Source of the DNA: Saccoglossus kowalevskii
Taxonomy: Eukaryota > Hemichordata > Enteropneusta > Harrimaniidae
Direction of reading: 5' to 3'
Assembly (NCBI RefSeq): GCF_000003605.2
Contig: NW_003130854.1
Location: 1,509,806 to 1,533,351, forward strand
Length of the DNA stretch: 23,546 nucleotides
Shown: one piece after another, positions 20,136 to 23,546 of the stretch
How the letters are laid out: each line of letters starts with the position of its first letter
How positions within the stretch are numbered: position 1 is the first letter of the stretch
Program-made: the position numbers and the translations under genes
The notes under the pieces: model-generated
Told to the model about the DNA's origin: nothing
The model's input: the letters and a program-made list of their open reading frames with translations, nothing else
Databases searched by the model: none

Positions 20136-21729
20136 TTAAGCGGTTCTCGTTTTATTGGATCCAACAAAAGCTTTGTGTTGGTCTTCCGTGACGTAGGGGT
20201 TTCCCTCTACAATAACCGTGTTCATTTCTGTCATTTTGATATGGGTTGGCAAAAACTTTGGCACTTCGACGAGCTTGCCTCGCCGTGGCGTCGATGGCTC
20301 GCTTTGCTGACTCCCTGAGCTATCTGTTTTTTCCCTGTACAACACTGGATTAGATTTCGTTTCGGGGCCCGTGGCTTTTCCTTTGATACCAAGCTTAGTT
20401 TCTACATCCTTATCCCGAATCCGGGCGTCTGACAGTTCCATAATACGCAACTTGATTGGTCCCTGTCGCACAGTGGATGATTTTGACGGGGCTTGTTGTT
20501 TCTTTGGCTGTTCTTTGTTTTCATTGACGCCGCTAACTGAGTGGTTCATTGGTGATAGTCGCAGGGACGCCCTCAACTTCTCCTGCAGCTGTTTCTCTTC
20601 TTCTTTCAGACTGAACCGATTCCGGTACTCGTTTACAGTCATTTCTAACTGCTGCTTTCCTCTTTTCTTTGGCCCACCCTCGCTAATGTTCGGTTTCTGG
20701 TGCAAAACGCTACTTTTCCACCGCACACTATCTGGATTATCTTTAGGGTTGACCTCTGTTCTTCTCTCGTGTATGGCAATCCCCCTTATTTCATGTTCGT
20801 CAAAGTTTATGCCAATCGATTCCGAGGGAATGCTCGATGAGTTTTGTACATTTTCAGCAACTTTAGTTTTCAATATTTTCTCGTCGGAGGTCTCAGTAAA
20901 GTCATTTGTAGAGTTCGGAGGGTTTTGAGTAGAATCAGTGGGCATGGGAGGCTCTCGTATACCTTCCCGCAAGTCCCACTCTCTCACCGACGCCACTGAA
21001 GCACGGTTCTTCATACTGCTCGATGTCGGTCGGCTGCCGAAGAACTTTTCCCGCGCTTTTTCGAAATTCTCCCGAGCAGCTGTGACGTATTTGTCGGTGT
21101 CGGCATGTCTGGAACTTTTGAACGGTTTCTTGCGCGTTTTTGCGTCGCTCAGTTTCACCCTGTAGGAAGAAACGCCCTCTATCGGTGGCATTTCTCGAAT
21201 CGGTACTGACGACGACCTTTTAAGCGGCGGCTGGTAACTCCGCTTGCTACCGTGCACGCCGCTCCCGTCGTGAACGATTTGGACGGAAAATGGAAACTTC
21301 ACGCTCGGCCCGTAAAGTAAATCGAGACACGACCTTCCATTTCTGACTGCTGCGCGTATTTCGGTTCCCTCGACACCCATTGGCCGCTGCCTTTCCACCC
21401 GCTCGGACAAAAGCGGCGCTAGTGACTCCGAGTCGGATGACTCCGATGAACATGGGCGCTCATCCGTAGACTCATTTGCAGTTTCCTCCGGTGACGTCAT
21501 GACTCCGTAAGAAGTTTGGATGATGGGTAATTGTAACTCCTTGTATTCTACTTGATGATTGGGAGAACTGCCCGCAAGTGTCGGACTTTTTTCTACCGTA
21601 GTTTCCTTCGTCTTTGTTTGACCTTTGGCGGGCCTGCTATGTCGAAACTTTGTAAGGAACTCGCCTCCCAGGCTTTTTGGCATTACATGGGTCCTTGTTT
21701 TTAACGTCTCCAGAATTCTTGTCCAGAAA
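20136..21729 (-). CDS. 3'-terminal coding exon of an unrecognised, disordered Ser/Lys/Arg-rich protein (~530 residues)
   Basis: The frame runs on the minus strand from the exon start to a TAA stop at 20136-20138. No ATG supports the 5' end of the open frame. Instead TTTCCTGTTTCAG precedes TTTCTGG, a clear splice acceptor, so the exon starts at 21729 and enters in the third base of a codon (phase 2 intron). The first internal ATG is at 21681-21683. I do not recognise the family. Counting residues from the open frame start at 21755, there is an acidic Ser-rich patch at 92-112. A compact hydrophobic segment at 142-161 (SCLDLLYGPSVKFPFSVQI) looks like a conserved motif. RSSSVP at 180-185 fits a mode-1 14-3-3 site. 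Helix-prone charged segments lie at 221-240 and 369-400. KKRGK at 363-367 could be a nuclear signal. LSDAKTRKK (202-210) and LSDARIRDK (441-449) form a repeated motif, and TPRR at 489-492 fits a CDK site. There is no signal peptide or membrane segment in this part. It is likely a cytoplasmic or nuclear scaffold-type region (inference). The upstream exons lie outside the window. Confidence 0.88.
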
Positions 21730-21764
21730 CTGAAACAGGAAATTAAGAAAGACAACCGTTAATA
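21730..21764 (-). other. Splice acceptor, pyrimidine tract and branch point
   Basis: On the minus strand TATTAAC (21758-21764) is a good branch-point match. It is followed by a pyrimidine-rich tract and TTTCAG ending at 21730. The branch A to acceptor distance is about 29 bases, in the normal range. This defines the start of the last exon and shows the gene is spliced. Confidence 0.85.
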
Positions 21765-22020
21765 ATTCAGTTCCCTCAGAATAATCGCGCCCGTTCTCTC
21801 GGGAGATTGTTTTAGGCAGTGCGTTTCGCCACGGTGTCGCTTCTTATCTTCTCGACAGCGAGTGTATATCCGATGAATCGCGCACTTGGCTTAGCCATTT
21901 CAACTTCACGAAATGTATTGCATTATTATTTTTGCCATATTTTGTTATTTTTATTATTCAAGTTGTATTTTCTATTGTATAGGTGCCACCTTTGTGATCT
22001 ATTCCCGACTTTAATCAAGT

Positions 22021-22328
22021 TTAAAGGGCGGTAGTCGTCGCGCTGCGCATGTGCGACATTTGTGTTGATGAACATTGATTTTCCCATAATCCAATGCGCT
22101 TTTCTAATGGAAATCACAAGTATGAGGTTCGACCTGGACGCGACTAGCACAAATTGCCGCTCGTGACTCCTTCGATACCTTCTAAACACCTAATGAAATA
22201 CCTAATTAAAACTTGGTAACGTCTAAGTTTGTACTCGTTGCTCTGTGCAACAGTCAAAGTCGCCATCTTTGTTTATAAAAGACCCATATATCTTGCGCAT
22301 GCGTGGCGCGACGACTACCGTCCTTTAA
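22021..22328. mobile_element. MITE family 1, copy C (best preserved, intronic)
   Basis: TTAA at 22021-22024 and 22325-22328 bounds a 300-bp element. The left end begins AGGGCGGTAGTCGTCGCGC and the right end in reverse begins AGGACGGTAGTCGTCGCGC, matching at 18 of 19 positions, with further similarity over GCATGTGCG/GCATGCGCA. The right arm also holds GACCCATAT, shared with copies A and B. There is no transposase frame, so it is non-autonomous. The left subterminal CTGCGCATGTGCG and right TTGCGCATGCGTG resemble NRF-1 sites, and GTCGCCATCTTTG resembles YY1. It lies in the intron upstream of the terminal exon. Confidence 0.9.
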
Positions 22329-22390
22329 GTTTAATAAAAAAAAATGAATCCTAGAATATCTATAGTTCACATTCTCTACCCAGAGTAAGT

Positions 22391-22412
22391 TGTCAATGAA
22401 TATTCATTGACA
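22391..22412. repeat. Perfect 22-bp palindrome with ATGAATATTCAT core
   Basis: The sequence from 22391 to 22412 equals its own reverse complement. It consists of TGTCA flanks around ATGAATATTCAT. The core fits the palindromic POU-dimer (MORE) pattern ATGMATATKCAT. The TGTCA/TGACA flanks resemble TALE (Meis/Pbx) half sites. It may be an intronic enhancer site; this is inference. Confidence 0.6.
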
Positions 22413-23546
22413 TGTCGTAACGTGTCAGCTTGTTTGGGATAAGACCATCTTGTCGGTGCACGCCAGTGGTAAAGTTCAACGTGTACAATCTGCGGAGCAA
22501 CCAACCAACACGGAGGAACGTCATTTGACCCAAATCACAAAATGCTTCAGTTTCATGGCACTTAATAGTAAACTAATGAAGTAGTAAACTTAACTCGGCT
22601 CTAAATTGTCAACACACCCACTTTATAACGGCATCCGTAGGCACAAGATGACCTTGAGTGATTTGAACGACGGTCTCTGATGCTGATTTTAACGGGTGGT
22701 GTGGCCAAGTTTTGGTTGCATACTCGATATAAGACACATCAAATGGGATCCGAGACCGCCGAGTTTATGGCATACTAAATCATGAAGATGGCCAATTGAT
22801 AAGCACAATACCATATGAAAAGGGATGCTTTTAACGAGACATTCTTGCAATTCAATAATTCCCCTTTCCGCACACTTCACATTATACTGTTTTACGGCAT
22901 CCAAAGGTGTCATGGACATCGTGTACTAGTATTTCCGAGGTCGTAAACAAATGTGAACACCTTTTTTAAGGTATCTGAACACACCAACCGGTCGCAACTT
23001 ACACTTAACGGTGAACAATATAATTTTGAAGTTGTCATGAAAAAATAACTTCTTCCAGTCCTTCATACTATAATCATAATGTAGCTACATTCCAACCATT
23101 GTTAATTTCACGTGACGTTATTGTAATATATTGCTAGTATAAGGCGATTTGAATAAGAATAATCGTGCGCGAGGCGCAGCCCAAAAAAAAAAAGAACTCG
23201 TTTTTGAGTTTATTGATATTATACTAACAATACGTCATTTTATAATTGTTTAAGCTCACAATTGGTTATTTTTTCTTCCGTTTCACCGTGACGTTATTAG
23301 TTTCTCGCCCACAATTGTTCCAACCGCAGTCCCTCAACAACGCTGTGCTTCAACACGTGACATAGCATAGTCTGGAGTACATGTATCACGTGACCATTAA
23401 TGTATAATTGAAATTGATATTTTCTTTTTAAAAACCAGATGTTTCTCGCCACCAAAATGATAATTATCGAAAACAGGCATTTACACTTGTGTTTATATCC
23501 GTGTTTCATAATTCGCGACACGTAATCACCCATAATCTAATAATTA

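Larger units (their letters stand above)
21765..23546 (-). other. Intron of the minus-strand gene, running off the window
   Basis: No exon with a donor leaving phase 2, as the terminal exon requires, was identified up to the window edge, so the intron is probably at least 1.8 kb. It contains a family 1 MITE and a 22-bp palindrome. A 76-codon minus frame at 22689-22919 starts with ATG, but its possible donors do not give a good site in the right phase. Confidence 0.6.

Noticed and set aside
20371..20928. Plus-strand 185-codon frame
   Set aside because: It is antisense to the terminal coding exon. Its Phe/Ser/Cys-rich composition is that of a shadow frame, with no splice context of its own.
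22689..22919. Minus-strand ATG-led 76-codon frame upstream of the terminal exon
   Set aside because: It was considered as an upstream exon of the same gene. Possible donors (GTATTG, GTGAAG, GTGTGC) are weak or give the wrong phase for joining to 21729, and no family was recognised.

Overview
This is an AT-rich piece of an animal nuclear genome. It has long non-coding stretches, simple-sequence repeats, short inverted-repeat transposons, one nuclear-type tRNA gene with a decayed neighbour, and one clear protein-coding exon bounded by a textbook splice acceptor. There is no operon structure, Shine-Dalgarno site or dense coding. The tRNA-Val(AAC) has a typical animal sequence. The TTAA-flanked mini-transposons and a LINE-type reverse-transcriptase tail would suit a marine invertebrate such as a cephalochordate, hemichordate, echinoderm or mollusc, but the species cannot be fixed from the sequence.

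Layout: 1-2087 is non-coding, with an (AAAAT)n microsatellite and a group of YY1-like ATGGCGG motifs. 2088-2327 (minus) is the C-terminal zinc-knuckle tail of a non-LTR retrotransposon ORF2. 2915-3053 is a 139-bp TTAA-flanked MITE, and 6181-6345 is a second, unrelated TTAA MITE. From 6346 to about 14200 the window is mostly featureless. It holds hairpins at 7205 and 8571, an (AAAT)n tract at 9968-10104, a diverged copy of the first MITE family at about 10871-11197, and several weak exon candidates. 14320-14920 is richer in G+C and could hold a promoter and first exon on the plus strand (speculative).

17161-17233 is an intact tRNA-Val(AAC) gene. A degenerate tRNA-Val copy lies at 18437-18500, and between the two sits a pair of oppositely oriented CTCF-like motifs. 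20136-21729 (minus) is the 3'-terminal coding exon of a multi-exon gene. It encodes about 530 residues of an unrecognised, largely disordered, Ser/Lys/Arg-rich protein with a 14-3-3-type motif and an internal LSDA repeat. Its upstream intron runs from 21730 past the window edge and contains the best-preserved MITE (22021-22328) and a perfect 22-bp palindrome.

The most notable signal beyond the gene is the MITE family. At least three recognisable copies and one probable fragment occur in 23.5 kb, with TTAA target duplications and A-G-starting ends that look more like Kolobok than classic piggyBac. Some copies carry NRF-1-like and YY1-like motifs.
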